The notes: a model not told the origin generated them from the letters alone. A stretch of 64,000 nt of DNA from UBA9300 sp032260385 (GCA_032260385.1 JAVVEL010000011.1:18504-82503), one strand, 5' to 3'; positions 9,301 through 17,798 are shown, numbered from the stretch's first letter. Numbers and translations are program-made.

Positions 9301-9556
9301 CATCACCGGGATCCCCGTATTCAAGTTCTATACCCCTCGATTCAAGGAAAGATGCTACGCCCTTGTAACGTGGTTTGCCATCAACATAGGGAAGGTAGTC
9401 ATCAGCATGGGTGAACTCCCTGAAGTCAGTATTATTTTCCCCGGACCATTTTTTCAGAAACTCATCAAACATTCTTTTCCATGCGGTTCCATGGACCAGG
9501 GCCGTTTTGGTGATTACCCCGTCAAGATCAAAAATTACAGCGTCAAATTTCAGCAT
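6395..9556 (-). CDS. Bifunctional beta-phosphoglucomutase / GH65 disaccharide phosphorylase
   Basis: A 1053-aa natural fusion. Residues 1-240 are a HAD-superfamily beta-phosphoglucomutase: DLDGVIT with Asp10 nucleophile and Asp12, ASSS near 135-138, and EDAVSGVQAG near 195-204. Residues ~255-1053 are a GH65 phosphorylase: N-terminal beta-sandwich, HIFWDEL in the (alpha/alpha)6 barrel near 605-611, and GPDEFHE at 744-750 with Glu747 as the expected catalytic acid; a C-terminal beta-sheet domain follows. GH65 enzymes phosphorolyse alpha-glucosides such as maltose, trehalose or kojibiose to beta-glucose-1-phosphate, which the fused mutase would convert to glucose-6-phosphate. The divergent OtsAB gene makes trehalose or trehalose-6-phosphate a sensible substrate, but specificity is not readable here. 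No signal peptide, so it acts in the cytosol. Confidence 0.92.
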   Translation of the reverse strand: MLKFDAVIFDLDGVITKTALVHGTAWKRMFDEFLKKWSGENNTDFREFTHADDYLPYVDGKPRYKGVASFLESRGIELEYGDPGDEPSKDTVCGLGNRKNLMFNKILEEEGVQVYDSTVSMIHRLKKLGVRIGVASSSKNCKPVLEVAGLLDLFETRIDGVVSAELGLHGKPEPDIFTTACDRLGVEYHRSVVVEDAVSGVQAGKNGNFGLVIGVAREDNVNELKINGGDIVLEDLSEISIEDINEWFEKGLDEDTWCLQYFDYDFEKERSREALLTVGNGYFGTRGALEESSANKVNYPGTYISGLYNRLNSNVAGKDIENEDLVNIPNWLPVKFRIGKDDWFSFDTESGMKINSMKRKLDFGKGELFREIELEDHKGRRTIVRSSRFAAMHYKHIAALKYTVIPLNYDEEITIRSELNGNHINAGVERYSDLNQQHMTHIAERIDCNRSYLKVQTTESNVIIKIAARHILNGSEDLDKVMKSECSKGKSCQNFTVMGKRGEEIVLEKLVSIYTSQDTRVTIPEKHARMAIDKMINYDRELELSAQTWERIWNELDIKVEGDRTAQKLIRLHLYHMLVTASPHHKDLDAGIPPRGLHGEAYRGHIFWDELYILPMYNIHFPEVVRSVLMYRYRRLDKARDAARENGFRGAMFPWQSGSDGREETQIVHLNPVSGKWGDDYSRLQRHVSLAIAYNLCNYYNVSGDKTFMMKYGAEMLFEICRFWESKCVYDDTRKGYHIHRVMGPDEFHEKLPGSKEGGLTDNAYTNIMVSWMMGRANEFVEMLEEEEKKKLLEKYEVGQEELDRWNDISSNLLLNVNDEGVIEQFEGYFDLEELDWDAYREKYGDIHRLDRILKAEGKSPDDYKLAKQADLLMVFFNLGFEKSGEIIKKLGYQMPGDYIRKNFDYYISRTSHGSTLSRLVHADLAYRLGDYDMAWDMYMQALSSDLVDIQGGTTGEGIHCGVMAGTVYMVLSVFCQLDLSGDEPSLCPDLPGHWKGVKFNFSFRDIHFRVAIFPKTLEIIADRSKKEKIKVHICGEKINLERGKIFKMNLNK

Positions 9557-9686
9557 ATAATGAACTATTTGTTACAAAATTTGGTAATAAGAGCCAGGAA
9601 TAGTATTTTATTGAAAATTTCAAACAGGTACTTTTTTCTATTTTTTTGCTACAAAAATGATATTCTGCCTTTAAATACCCAAAATA

Positions 9687-11918
9687 ATGAAAAAATTATT
9701 TATTGCATCCCTTCAATTGCCTGTAAATGTATTTTTTAATGATGAGGGTGTAAATATCATACAAACAGAGGGGGGGTCAATACCCGGCCTGCAGGATTTC
9801 TACAGCAAATATGAAACCACCTGGGTCGGGCATACAGGGATAGAAAATTATGAATGCAGCGAAAGTGAAAAGATACAGCTTGACAAGAAGTTGAAGAAGT
9901 TCAATTATATTCCCGTATATACGGAAAACCAGGAATATGAATATTTTCTGCATGAATTCTCCAGGAATACCATCTGGCCATTATTTCATTATTTTCCACA
10001 GGATGCCTCGTATAAAGATAAAGCCTGGGAAGCCTATAATGTGGTCAACCGTCTTTATGCAGAGAAATTAGCATCGCTAATGCAGGAAGGGGATATCCTG
10101 TGGATACACGATTTTCACCTCCTTCTTCTTCCAAAAATAGTAAGGGAGCTTAATCCAGGTGTGTCAATAGGCCTTTTCATACATATTCCATGGCCTTCCT
10201 ATGAAGTTTTCAGATTATTACCCTGGCGTACGGAGATTCTTGAAGGAATGTTAGGATCAGACCTTTTAGGCTTTCATACCTACGGATATGTACGACACTT
10301 CCTCAGCAGCATAAGGAGACTGCTGGGTTTTGATACCGTCTTTAACAGGATATCAATTGAGGAACGTACATTGATGGTGGATGCCTTCCCAAGGGGAATA
10401 CACTACGAAAAATTTGAAAAGGAAGTTAAGCTTCTTAAAGAAAATGGTTCTTCCCAGAAAAATGAAATACGAAAACAACTTCGTTTTTACCTTGAAAAAT
10501 CGAACGAAAAAAAGATCATCCTCTCCATTGACCCTCTTGACTATACCAAGGGTATACCGCAAAGAATAAGGGCTTTTGAGCTTTTCCTCGAAGAGCATCC
10601 TGAATATATTGAAAAGGTGAGTCTTCTCCTGGTTGCCCTGCCATCGGGAGAGACAGGTATGGCCTATGACAACCTGAAAAGACAGGTTGATGAGCTTGTG
10701 GGAAGGGTAAACGGTAACTATGGCACAATAACCTGGGTTCCGATAATATATCTTAACCAATATTTCTCAATTGAAGACTTGATAGGGCTTTATGCCTATT
10801 CCAACATTGCCCTTATCCTTCCTTTCCGCGACGGCATGAATATGGCTGCCAAGGAATACATTGCTTCACGCATTGATGGCACCGGAGTACTTATACTCAG
10901 TGAACTTGCAGGTGCCGCAAAAGAACTTCACGAAGGCATAATTGTAAACCCGAATAACCTTGGCGCAGTGGTTAAGGCGATCAAGCAGGCCCTGGAGATG
11001 CCGGAGGAAGAACAAATAAGGCGGAATAAAGTAATGACTGACAGGCTAAAACGCTATACCCTCGACAGGTGGGCCAATGAATTCATCTCCAAGCTGGAGG
11101 GAGTGAAGCAAATACAGGCAAGCACATTAACCAGGAAGCTTGGCGAAAATAAAAGAACGGAGATAATTACTGCTTATAAGAAAGCAAAAAAGAGGATACT
11201 TTTTCTTGACTATGACGGTACACTGTCATGGTTCATGAAAAATCCTGAAGATGCCAGGCCTGACGAAGAATTATACACCATCCTTGACAACCTCATAGCT
11301 GACAATAAGAACACCGTTACAATTATCAGCGGACGCGACAAGGAGACCCTTGGCCGCTGGTTCCCGGATAAATGGAAGCTCCACTTTATTGCAGAGCACG
11401 GGGTATGGCTTAAACAGCCCGGTGGAGAATGGCATATGATGGAACAGATCGATAATGAATGGAAAAATTCGGTATTGCCCCTGCTTGAATTCTTTGTCGA
11501 CCAGACCCCGCAGACTTTTATAGAACATAAAAACTTCTCACTGGTATGGCATTACAGGAAGGCTGACCCCGACCTCGGTGTCCAGAGAGCCTGGGAACTG
11601 AAAGATGAATTACGATATCTAACAGCCAATCTGAACCTTGAGGTAATGGACGGTGACAAGGTGCTGGAAATAAAATATTCAGGAATAAATAAGGGAAGGG
11701 CGGCACTCCGGAAAATGGGTGACGAAAATTACAATTTTATCTTTGCTGTGGGAGATGACTGGACCGATGAGTATACCTTTGACTCCATGCCCGCTGAAGC
11801 TTATACAATAAAGGTGGGAACAAAAACAACCAGGGCCAGTTATTACGTTAAAACTGTTGATGATGTCAGGAAACTTCTAAAAATGTTTGGAGAAAATAAT
11901 CATAATAATTCCCCTTAA
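9687..11918 (+). CDS. otsAB: Fused trehalose-6-phosphate synthase / trehalose-6-phosphate phosphatase
   Basis: A 743-aa fusion. Residues 1 to ~475 are a GT20 trehalose-6-phosphate synthase: HDFHLLLLP (141-149), HIPWPSYEVFRLLPWR (166-181) and the nucleotide-sugar loop LPFRDGMNMAAKEY near 382-395. Residues ~500-743 are an HAD trehalose phosphatase with LDYDGT (Asp508 and Asp510) and the motif GDDWTDEYTF near the C-terminus. Together these convert UDP- (or GDP-)glucose plus glucose-6-phosphate to trehalose. The gene is divergent from the GH65 fusion, with a 130-bp AT-rich interval, so synthesis and phosphorolysis may be co-regulated. No typical promoter was clear in that interval; a TA-rich box with TTTTTTTG near 9636-9645 is the nearest match. 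Trehalose normally serves as an osmolyte or stress protectant. Confidence 0.94.
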   Translation: MKKLFIASLQLPVNVFFNDEGVNIIQTEGGSIPGLQDFYSKYETTWVGHTGIENYECSESEKIQLDKKLKKFNYIPVYTENQEYEYFLHEFSRNTIWPLFHYFPQDASYKDKAWEAYNVVNRLYAEKLASLMQEGDILWIHDFHLLLLPKIVRELNPGVSIGLFIHIPWPSYEVFRLLPWRTEILEGMLGSDLLGFHTYGYVRHFLSSIRRLLGFDTVFNRISIEERTLMVDAFPRGIHYEKFEKEVKLLKENGSSQKNEIRKQLRFYLEKSNEKKIILSIDPLDYTKGIPQRIRAFELFLEEHPEYIEKVSLLLVALPSGETGMAYDNLKRQVDELVGRVNGNYGTITWVPIIYLNQYFSIEDLIGLYAYSNIALILPFRDGMNMAAKEYIASRIDGTGVLILSELAGAAKELHEGIIVNPNNLGAVVKAIKQALEMPEEEQIRRNKVMTDRLKRYTLDRWANEFISKLEGVKQIQASTLTRKLGENKRTEIITAYKKAKKRILFLDYDGTLSWFMKNPEDARPDEELYTILDNLIADNKNTVTIISGRDKETLGRWFPDKWKLHFIAEHGVWLKQPGGEWHMMEQIDNEWKNSVLPLLEFFVDQTPQTFIEHKNFSLVWHYRKADPDLGVQRAWELKDELRYLTANLNLEVMDGDKVLEIKYSGINKGRAALRKMGDENYNFIFAVGDDWTDEYTFDSMPAEAYTIKVGTKTTRASYYVKTVDDVRKLLKMFGENNHNNSP

Positions 11919-11991
11919 AGTATCACCAGTAAAAATAATACATGATTATTTAAGCAGTTTAATATCTTTACGCAAATTTCACAAAAAACAG

Positions 11992-13296
11992 ATGAATAGC
12001 CAGAATCTACGGGCCAGGCTTGTATCGCGCGAAAACATCCTGCCATTTATCCTGATCACTTCCCTTTTCTTCATGTGGGGGCTGGCAAATAATATGACCG
12101 ACACTTTGCTGGCTGCTTTCAAGAGGATCATGAGCATGTCAGATACCAGGACATCGCTGATCCAGGTGGCATGTTATGGCCTTGGTTATTTCATTTTTGC
12201 CCTGCCGGCAGCTATTTTTATAAAGCGTTTTTCCTATAAATCAGGTGTCTTGCTCGGGCTGGGCCTCTACCTCATAGGATGTTTACTTTTCTTCCCTGCC
12301 AGGGTAACAGGTAATTATTTTCATTTCCTCGGTGCACTGTGGATACTTTTCGGCGGCCTTTCGGTACTTGAAACTGCTGCCAACCCCTATATTATTACCA
12401 TGGGAAATGAAGAAACAGGGACCAGGAGGCTGAACCTGGCGCAATCATTCAACCCCCTGGGCTCAATAAGCGGGGTAGTTATAAGCCAGGTCTTTATACT
12501 CTCGGAACTTAACCTTGCCGGTGAGGCGGAGCGCATGGCAATGAATCCCGAGAAGCTGAACATAATAAAGGCGGGCGAACTGAATGCCGTTACCACTACT
12601 TATGTGTCAATCGGTTTGCTACTGCTGATATTATGGATTATGATCCTTATCACGAGGATGCCAAGGGCATCGGACCAGGGCTCAAAAGTTGATCTGAAAG
12701 CAACACTTAAGCGACTGCTGCACAACCGTAACTATGTTATGGGAGTAATAGCACAGTTCTTCTACGTTGGTGCTCAGATAGGAGTATGGTCTTTTACCAT
12801 AAGATATGCCATGTCAGCACTGAATCTTGAAAACACAGAGCTTGCTGCAGGGAAAACACCCGAACAGGTTGCCGCCGGTTATTATATAGCAGCACTGATC
12901 CTTTTTGCAGCTTCAAGGTTTATATTCACCTTTTTAATGCGGTACATCAAGCCTATCAAGTTGCTGATCTTTGCTTCTCTTATGGCAATGGCAAGCACCC
13001 TTGTCGTAATATTCGGTGATGGGATGGCCGGGGTGATTGCCCTGGTGGTAATATCAATGTTTATGTCACTCATGTTTCCCACCATCTTTGGACTTGGTGT
13101 AAGGGGACTGGGAGAAGATACAAAAATCGGGGGCTCGGGGCATATAATGGCAATAGTAGGCGGTGCTGTTATCACTGCCATACAGGGGCAGGTGTCTGAT
13201 CTGACCGGCAGTATTCACCTGGCATATTTTGTTCCCCTGGCCTGTTTCCTTTACATAGCCTTTTACGCTTTCTCAAACAGGCTCAGGACCGACTGA
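11992..13296 (+). CDS. MFS sugar permease, FucP/GluP family
   Basis: Start set at ATG 11992 (MNSQNLRARL), because the longer frame begins inside otsAB and its extra 35 residues are unlike a transporter N-terminus. The 434-aa product has about 12 membrane segments. FFMWGLANNMTDTLLAAFK in TM1, ETAANPYI near TM5 and LNLAQSFNPLGS following it are hallmarks of the FucP-type H+/sugar symporters (L-fucose, glucose/galactose). A box TATCTTTA at 11963-11970 resembles a -7 element, so the gene may have its own promoter. Its location after otsAB suggests import of glucose, trehalose units or another hexose. Confidence 0.9.
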   Translation: MNSQNLRARLVSRENILPFILITSLFFMWGLANNMTDTLLAAFKRIMSMSDTRTSLIQVACYGLGYFIFALPAAIFIKRFSYKSGVLLGLGLYLIGCLLFFPARVTGNYFHFLGALWILFGGLSVLETAANPYIITMGNEETGTRRLNLAQSFNPLGSISGVVISQVFILSELNLAGEAERMAMNPEKLNIIKAGELNAVTTTYVSIGLLLLILWIMILITRMPRASDQGSKVDLKATLKRLLHNRNYVMGVIAQFFYVGAQIGVWSFTIRYAMSALNLENTELAAGKTPEQVAAGYYIAALILFAASRFIFTFLMRYIKPIKLLIFASLMAMASTLVVIFGDGMAGVIALVVISMFMSLMFPTIFGLGVRGLGEDTKIGGSGHIMAIVGGAVITAIQGQVSDLTGSIHLAYFVPLACFLYIAFYAFSNRLRTD

Positions 13297-13369
13297 TTAT
13301 TGAGCTTTTCACCGGTGGCCTGAGGCAAAACGGCAGGTGGGAAAACCTGGAATAAATTCGAAAATCCTG

Positions 13370-13984
13370 CTACCTGTAATAATAAACTATAAGTTCAGCC
13401 TGCTGCTTTACAAGGTCAATCTTACCTATCGTCACCTTTATTATTTTAAAGCCGGTAAGCTCCTTGAGTACCGTTATAAGATGTTCTTCCCCCTTGTATA
13501 CGTCTTCGAGCTTATCATAAATTATTTCCTTTTGCATATGTTTGTTTGTGCAAAGGAATATTTCGAGGACCCATACCGGTATAATTACCAGGGTATTATA
13601 GAGGATAATGCCATTTACAGGATCGGAAAAGGCAACAAGGGAATTAATCATCGCAACTGCAATAACAAGGAAAAGATATGTCATTTCCCTGACGGGTATA
13701 CTCTGGGTCCGGAAACGCAGAATCCCAAATAAGGCAAAAAGGCCAAGGGCAATCCCAAGATTTAAATCAACCATGTCGAGAACCGTACATATCATAAATA
13801 CGGCCACACCCATGAGGAAGAAGCCAAAGAGGTATTCCGGTATTCCTTCCTTCCTGTATTCGTAATAGAGAAGCCTGACCAGGATAATCAGGGAAACAAT
13901 GTTCATCCCGAACCTTAGCAGGAACTCTTTTGTTTGTTCCAGGTCAATTGAGCCAATGAAGGCGGCCAGATAAAAATCAGTCAT
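13370..13984 (-). CDS. DUF4956 integral membrane protein
   Basis: A 204-aa protein with four or five membrane segments in the N-terminal two thirds and a cytosolic C-terminal alpha/beta tail. The stretch LGLFALFGILRFRTQSIPVREMTYLFLVIAVAMINSL contains the characteristic FGILRFRT and SIPVREMTYLF phrases of DUF4956. DUF4956 genes are commonly found beside CotH-type kinases and VTC-type polyphosphate polymerase domains, and here it follows two CotH-like genes (9 bp after the nearer one), but no VTC domain gene is present in the window. It is the last gene of the minus-strand operon. Role unknown. Confidence 0.82.
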   Translation of the reverse strand: MTDFYLAAFIGSIDLEQTKEFLLRFGMNIVSLIILVRLLYYEYRKEGIPEYLFGFFLMGVAVFMICTVLDMVDLNLGIALGLFALFGILRFRTQSIPVREMTYLFLVIAVAMINSLVAFSDPVNGIILYNTLVIIPVWVLEIFLCTNKHMQKEIIYDKLEDVYKGEEHLITVLKELTGFKIIKVTIGKIDLVKQQAELIVYYYR

Positions 13985-13993
13985 CCGGGTAAA

Positions 13994-15022
13994 TTATTTA
14001 TTACATGATTCAATAAAAATATCAATGATCTCATCCTTATTGTAGAGTTTGTAGAAACTATTTACAAACCTTATCAGGTCATTTCTTTCCCGGCCCTTAA
14101 GATACTCAAATTCTTTTATTGTGTCAATTATATTGTCTTCCAGCCCAAGATAATGATCGAGGACAGCCCTGTATTCCTCCCTGCTGCGACAGGGTCCGAA
14201 AAATGCCCTGTCGGTTATTTTTTTCAGCCCTAAATCCGTACGCGCAGTTGAATAGTGAGCATTCACCCATCCTGAATAATCAAAGTCGTAGGGCACGGCT
14301 ATTAAGTTTTCCATAGACTCTTCATTGCCGAAGACCTTTAAATTATGTATGAGTGGAACAGCCCAGTCAGAATTGGCTATTAGATACTCAAAGACCGATA
14401 ATTTTAGAAGTATATCATTTTCAACGTTTTTCGTCCTGATTTCAATATCTTCTATTTCACCTACACCGAACCTTTTTCCCAGGAAATCCACCGGCTCAAG
14501 AATGAAACCGGTCTTTTTTGCGTACAGGGCATCGGATTTTATATCATAATAAGAAATATTCAGAAGCCTCACCCTGAAACTGTAATCTGTCACCAGGTTA
14601 TATAATTTGTAAGCCAGGTATTCTCTTAAAACATAGTTTTGATATTCTTCACCCTCTTTGCAATGGCTCACAAGTTTTACCCTGTCAAGCTTATCAAGGT
14701 CTGAGTATCCTGTTTCAATATTCTTCATGTTAAGCATTACCGGTGGAAAATCACAGGTGCGGCGACGGAAATTACCTCTTGCACTAACCTTTATTCTTGC
14801 AAAAATCGAATCACTCTCACCGGTGTAAACTGTGAGTTTCGCATCCAGATCTTCCTCTTCTGATTTTCCCTTCATGAAAGTCCCGATATCGAAGGCGAGT
14901 TTTATGTCAAGGGCCTCTTCTTCAAGGAAGAGGCCAAAAACCTTGCCCTGCTCAGATTGTGCATAAAGAGGCCGGGGAAAAAGAACAATTGCCAGTGATA
15001 TGATAAAAAGTATCCTCTGCAT
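13994..15022 (-). CDS. Secreted CotH-like protein 1
   Basis: A 342-aa protein with a signal peptide (cleavage near LYA-QS, residue 22). It resembles the CotH secreted protein-kinase fold at low identity: SARGNFRRRTCDFPP (80-94) matches the early RGNxx...FP motif of CotH; VLREYLAYKLYNLVTDYSFRVRLLNISY (131-158) matches the helix and strand behind it; NSDW (217-220) corresponds to the N-x-D-R/W loop with Asp219 as candidate catalytic residue; VPYDFDYSG (243-251) corresponds to the metal-binding PxDxD motif. It is clearly paralogous to the gene immediately upstream, sharing the phrases YNLVTDYSFRVRLL and PYDFDYSG. Whether it phosphorylates a substrate is unknown; loss of the usual DRH triplet may mean altered or no activity. 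Confidence 0.65.
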   Translation of the reverse strand: MQRILFIISLAIVLFPRPLYAQSEQGKVFGLFLEEEALDIKLAFDIGTFMKGKSEEEDLDAKLTVYTGESDSIFARIKVSARGNFRRRTCDFPPVMLNMKNIETGYSDLDKLDRVKLVSHCKEGEEYQNYVLREYLAYKLYNLVTDYSFRVRLLNISYYDIKSDALYAKKTGFILEPVDFLGKRFGVGEIEDIEIRTKNVENDILLKLSVFEYLIANSDWAVPLIHNLKVFGNEESMENLIAVPYDFDYSGWVNAHYSTARTDLGLKKITDRAFFGPCRSREEYRAVLDHYLGLEDNIIDTIKEFEYLKGRERNDLIRFVNSFYKLYNKDEIIDIFIESCNK

Positions 15023-15049
15023 TAGCTTCTGATTTAGAGTTAATCCTGC

Positions 15050-16120
15050 CTACCTGTCTTCACATTCAAGTGAGAAAACATTTATTAAACGGTCCTTTTC
15101 AAGTAAATTGAAAAACCCGTCAAGATAATCATTGACATACTTTGCTGTTCTTTCAGATATTAATTCGCACCTATCCTTGACAGAATAAAAAGCTTCCCTG
15201 TTATCCATAAATTCCTGCAGGATCCTTTTGTATACACTATCGGGCCTGCAGGGTCCCATATAAAATCTTTCCCTTACGTCTTTAATGGGAAACAGCTCAT
15301 GAGGAACCGCATAGGAGGCATTTATAAATCCTGAATAATCAAAATCATAAGGTATGGGTATGCCCAGTTGCTCTTCCAGTTTTTTAACAACTTTCATATT
15401 ATGGTAAGTAATCAGCTGCCAGTCGGTATTCCCAATCATATACTGGAAAATTGCCATCCTGTCGAGCATGTCAGGAACCATGGTGTTATACCTCAGGGGA
15501 ATATTTTCCAGTTCCATGACATCCAGGCGGTCTTCAAGGAGATTCATTGGTTCAATCAAAAATCCGTACTTCCTGTAAAACCTGCCTTTCTTACCTGTGT
15601 CAATATAATTCACCCTCAGCAAACGTACCCTGAAACTGTAATCTGTCACAAGATTATACATCTTATATATAAGGTATTCCTTAATAACATAGTCGTCATA
15701 AGCGCTTGGTAAATTACAGTGCGTTACCATCTTAATATTCGTCATACTGTCAATGTCGTCATAAATGGTATTGGTGTTTTTGAAGTTAAGTCTTATCGGG
15801 GGGAAAGCACATATTTCCCTCCTTCGCTCACCCCTGGATCTCAGCCTGATGTCATAACTTACAGAATCGTCATCATCATTATAAAATGTTATTACCGCAT
15901 CCATGTATTCATCGGGTTTTTTACGCATATATTCCGTTACATCGAATTTAATGCTTATATCGAGTGCTTCCTCCCTGTCAAATAAGCCCTGGATATCATC
16001 CTGGCTAAGAGTGAGTGTATCGGGTAAGGGATCATCCTGTGAGAAGGCGGGGATGCAATTGAAAAGAAGCAATGATAAAAAAATCATTAAACCTGTTCTT
16101 AATCTCAATTTTTGTTTCAT
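15050..16120 (-). CDS. Secreted CotH-like protein 2
   Basis: A 356-aa paralogue of the next gene downstream, with a signal peptide cleaved near FSQ-DD (residue 28; a Cys at 22 is not in a good lipobox). Shared landmarks are SRGERRREICAFPP (95-108), YVIKEYLIYKMYNLVTDYSFRVRLLRVNY (144-172), NTDW (231-234) and IPYDFDYSG (256-264), in the same order and spacing. The candidate catalytic Asp233 and metal-ligand Asp259/Asp261 are all kept, which argues that both copies retain a function. It follows the rhomboid protease gene with 2 bp between stop and start and precedes CotH-like protein 1 by 27 bp. The tandem pair probably arose by duplication. Confidence 0.65.
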   Translation of the reverse strand: MKQKLRLRTGLMIFLSLLLFNCIPAFSQDDPLPDTLTLSQDDIQGLFDREEALDISIKFDVTEYMRKKPDEYMDAVITFYNDDDDSVSYDIRLRSRGERRREICAFPPIRLNFKNTNTIYDDIDSMTNIKMVTHCNLPSAYDDYVIKEYLIYKMYNLVTDYSFRVRLLRVNYIDTGKKGRFYRKYGFLIEPMNLLEDRLDVMELENIPLRYNTMVPDMLDRMAIFQYMIGNTDWQLITYHNMKVVKKLEEQLGIPIPYDFDYSGFINASYAVPHELFPIKDVRERFYMGPCRPDSVYKRILQEFMDNREAFYSVKDRCELISERTAKYVNDYLDGFFNLLEKDRLINVFSLECEDR

Positions 16121-16122
16121 GA

Positions 16123-16812
16123 TTACCGGTTTTTTATTTCTAATGTTTCATCATAATCCTTATAGGCTTCATACTCATCTTCATACTCATCTTCGTAATA
16201 CCAGTCGGGCATTTTTTTCTGGGGACCCTGTTTCCTGTATAATACAGCCAGTATTAAACCGGCCCCAGCACCCAGCATATGTGATTCCCATGACACATGA
16301 ATATCAATTAAGGGGAACATGCCCCATACCATTGAGCCATATAGGAAGACCACAAGAAGAGAAAGGGCCATCAGGCGAAAATATTTTCTGATAATCCCGC
16401 TGAAAAAAAGGAAAGAAGCAAGAGCATAAACCAGGCCGCTGGCACCTATGTGCCATGCATCCCTCCCTGCAATCCATACTAAGAGTCCTGTCAGCAGCCA
16501 TGACCAGCCTGCAATGCTGAAGGCTATATCTGAGTAAAAATAAAACACTGCCGTTCCAAGAACAAATAGCGGGATGGTGTTATTAAGGAGGTGCCCGTAA
16601 TCACTGTGAACAAAGGGGGAGGTGATTATTCCGGTCAGCCCTCTTGCCTCCAGCGGAAATATACCAAGGTAGTAGAAACTTACATCAAGCTGCGCTTCCA
16701 GGAACATTATCAGCCACAGCAATATTATAAAAACTGAAGGAATAAGCATACTCAACAGTAGTTTTTTCCTGAACAGTTTCCCAGTTACTTTATCATCAAA
16801 ATTTGAGCTCAT
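16123..16812 (-). CDS. Rhomboid family intramembrane serine protease
   Basis: A 229-aa, six-segment membrane protein. HLLNN (74-78) is the TM2 motif; GASG (123-126) carries the nucleophile Ser125; SWESHMLG gives the catalytic His178 in TM6. All elements of the rhomboid Ser-His dyad are present, so it should be active. It ends in a highly acidic cytosolic tail (repeated Glu/Asp/Tyr, about residues 200-229). The gene overlaps the oxidoreductase gene upstream by 4 bp and leads directly into the CotH-like pair, so its natural substrate may be an envelope protein of that operon; this last point is inference only. Confidence 0.92.
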   Translation of the reverse strand: MSSNFDDKVTGKLFRKKLLLSMLIPSVFIILLWLIMFLEAQLDVSFYYLGIFPLEARGLTGIITSPFVHSDYGHLLNNTIPLFVLGTAVFYFYSDIAFSIAGWSWLLTGLLVWIAGRDAWHIGASGLVYALASFLFFSGIIRKYFRLMALSLLVVFLYGSMVWGMFPLIDIHVSWESHMLGAGAGLILAVLYRKQGPQKKMPDWYYEDEYEDEYEAYKDYDETLEIKNR

Positions 16813-17798
16813 AAATCAATTTCCGGGGGATAAATTATACCTGCCTTTTTCCTTATCCTGTCCAGTGTCCTTATCAGGTCCCTGCTGAAAGACAGTGGTA
16901 CAACAGGGCTTTCCTTTAAACCCCTGTCAAGGCACCGCATCACTTCCGCCGCCTCATAATGAAAACCCATGTCTGCAGGCTTATAGGTATAAGCTTCCCT
17001 GTTGCCACCCGCATATTCTATTTTAAGGTGCTGGATATGATCTCTGCCCCTGCTGATACTTATGTTGGCATTTTCACAAATTATCAGGGTTCCCGTCCCT
17101 CCGTCATTTGTAAACGAACTGTACAGGGAGGCACCCCGGCCGTCCTTGTATCCAAACAAAATACCTATTGACTCGTCCACACCTGTTGGTGCAAACACGA
17201 TATTTGTTTCAATAATGTCGGGATTGCCCAGAAAGGTCAGGGCATCAATAACAGGATAAATGCCTATATCAAGCAAAGATCCTCCAGCCAGCAGGGGATT
17301 AAATGTTCTGGCTTCAGGATCATAAGGAGCCTTGAAAGCAAACCTGGAAATTATATACTGCACAGGCCCGGCAGCACCGACCGATATTAACTCACCGGCT
17401 TTTTTATACGAAGGCTGGAAAGGAGGCCACAGGGCTTCCATCAGGAAGACCCTGTTTTCCATTGCAGCACTTATCATTTGATCAACCTGGACACCGTTTA
17501 CCGCAAAGGCTTTTTCGCAAAGCACCGCTTTGCCATTCCTCAGGCATAGCATAGTGTGCTCATGATGATGTGAGTGTGGTGTAGCCACATATACAATGTC
17601 AAGCTCCGGGTCGGAGGCAAACTGTAGGTAATCGTCATATGATTTCATGTAGCCATGCTCCTGTGCAAAATCTTTCGCTCTCTCCGTGCTCCTGGATACC
17701 ACAGAGTAGAGGTTTGCATTGTCAAGTCCCTTGAGGCCTCTCGTAAACTTATGCGCTATCCTGCCCGGCCCTATTATACCCCAGTTATATTTTTTCAT
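16809..17798 (-). CDS. Gfo/Idh/MocA family NAD(P)-dependent oxidoreductase
   Basis: A 329-aa cytosolic enzyme. Residues 1-120 form the Rossmann domain with GIIGPGRIAHKF as the dinucleotide loop, and VATPHSHHHEHTMLCLRNGKAVLCEKAF contains the conserved CEK(A/P)F with the catalytic-site lysine. The C-terminal domain has GGSLLDIGIYPV, the usual D-x-G-x-Y-x-x substrate motif. Members oxidise or reduce sugars, inositols or trans-dihydrodiols; the ALWPPFQP phrase is typical of the dihydrodiol-dehydrogenase-like subgroup. It is the first gene of a five-gene minus-strand unit. The substrate cannot be assigned. Confidence 0.9.
   Translation of the reverse strand: MKKYNWGIIGPGRIAHKFTRGLKGLDNANLYSVVSRSTERAKDFAQEHGYMKSYDDYLQFASDPELDIVYVATPHSHHHEHTMLCLRNGKAVLCEKAFAVNGVQVDQMISAAMENRVFLMEALWPPFQPSYKKAGELISVGAAGPVQYIISRFAFKAPYDPEARTFNPLLAGGSLLDIGIYPVIDALTFLGNPDIIETNIVFAPTGVDESIGILFGYKDGRGASLYSSFTNDGGTGTLIICENANISISRGRDHIQHLKIEYAGGNREAYTYKPADMGFHYEAAEVMRCLDRGLKESPVVPLSFSRDLIRTLDRIRKKAGIIYPPEIDL

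Noticed and set aside
8835..9368. 177-aa plus-strand ORF
   Set aside because: Lies entirely inside the beta-PGM part of the GH65 fusion on the other strand and is Ser/Pro/Thr-rich with no domain pattern, as expected of an antisense shadow.
9557..9686. Shared divergent promoter between the GH65 fusion and otsAB
   Set aside because: The interval is AT-rich and has a TATTTTTTTG box, but its spacing is off and no -33 element was clear, so no separate promoter is listed.
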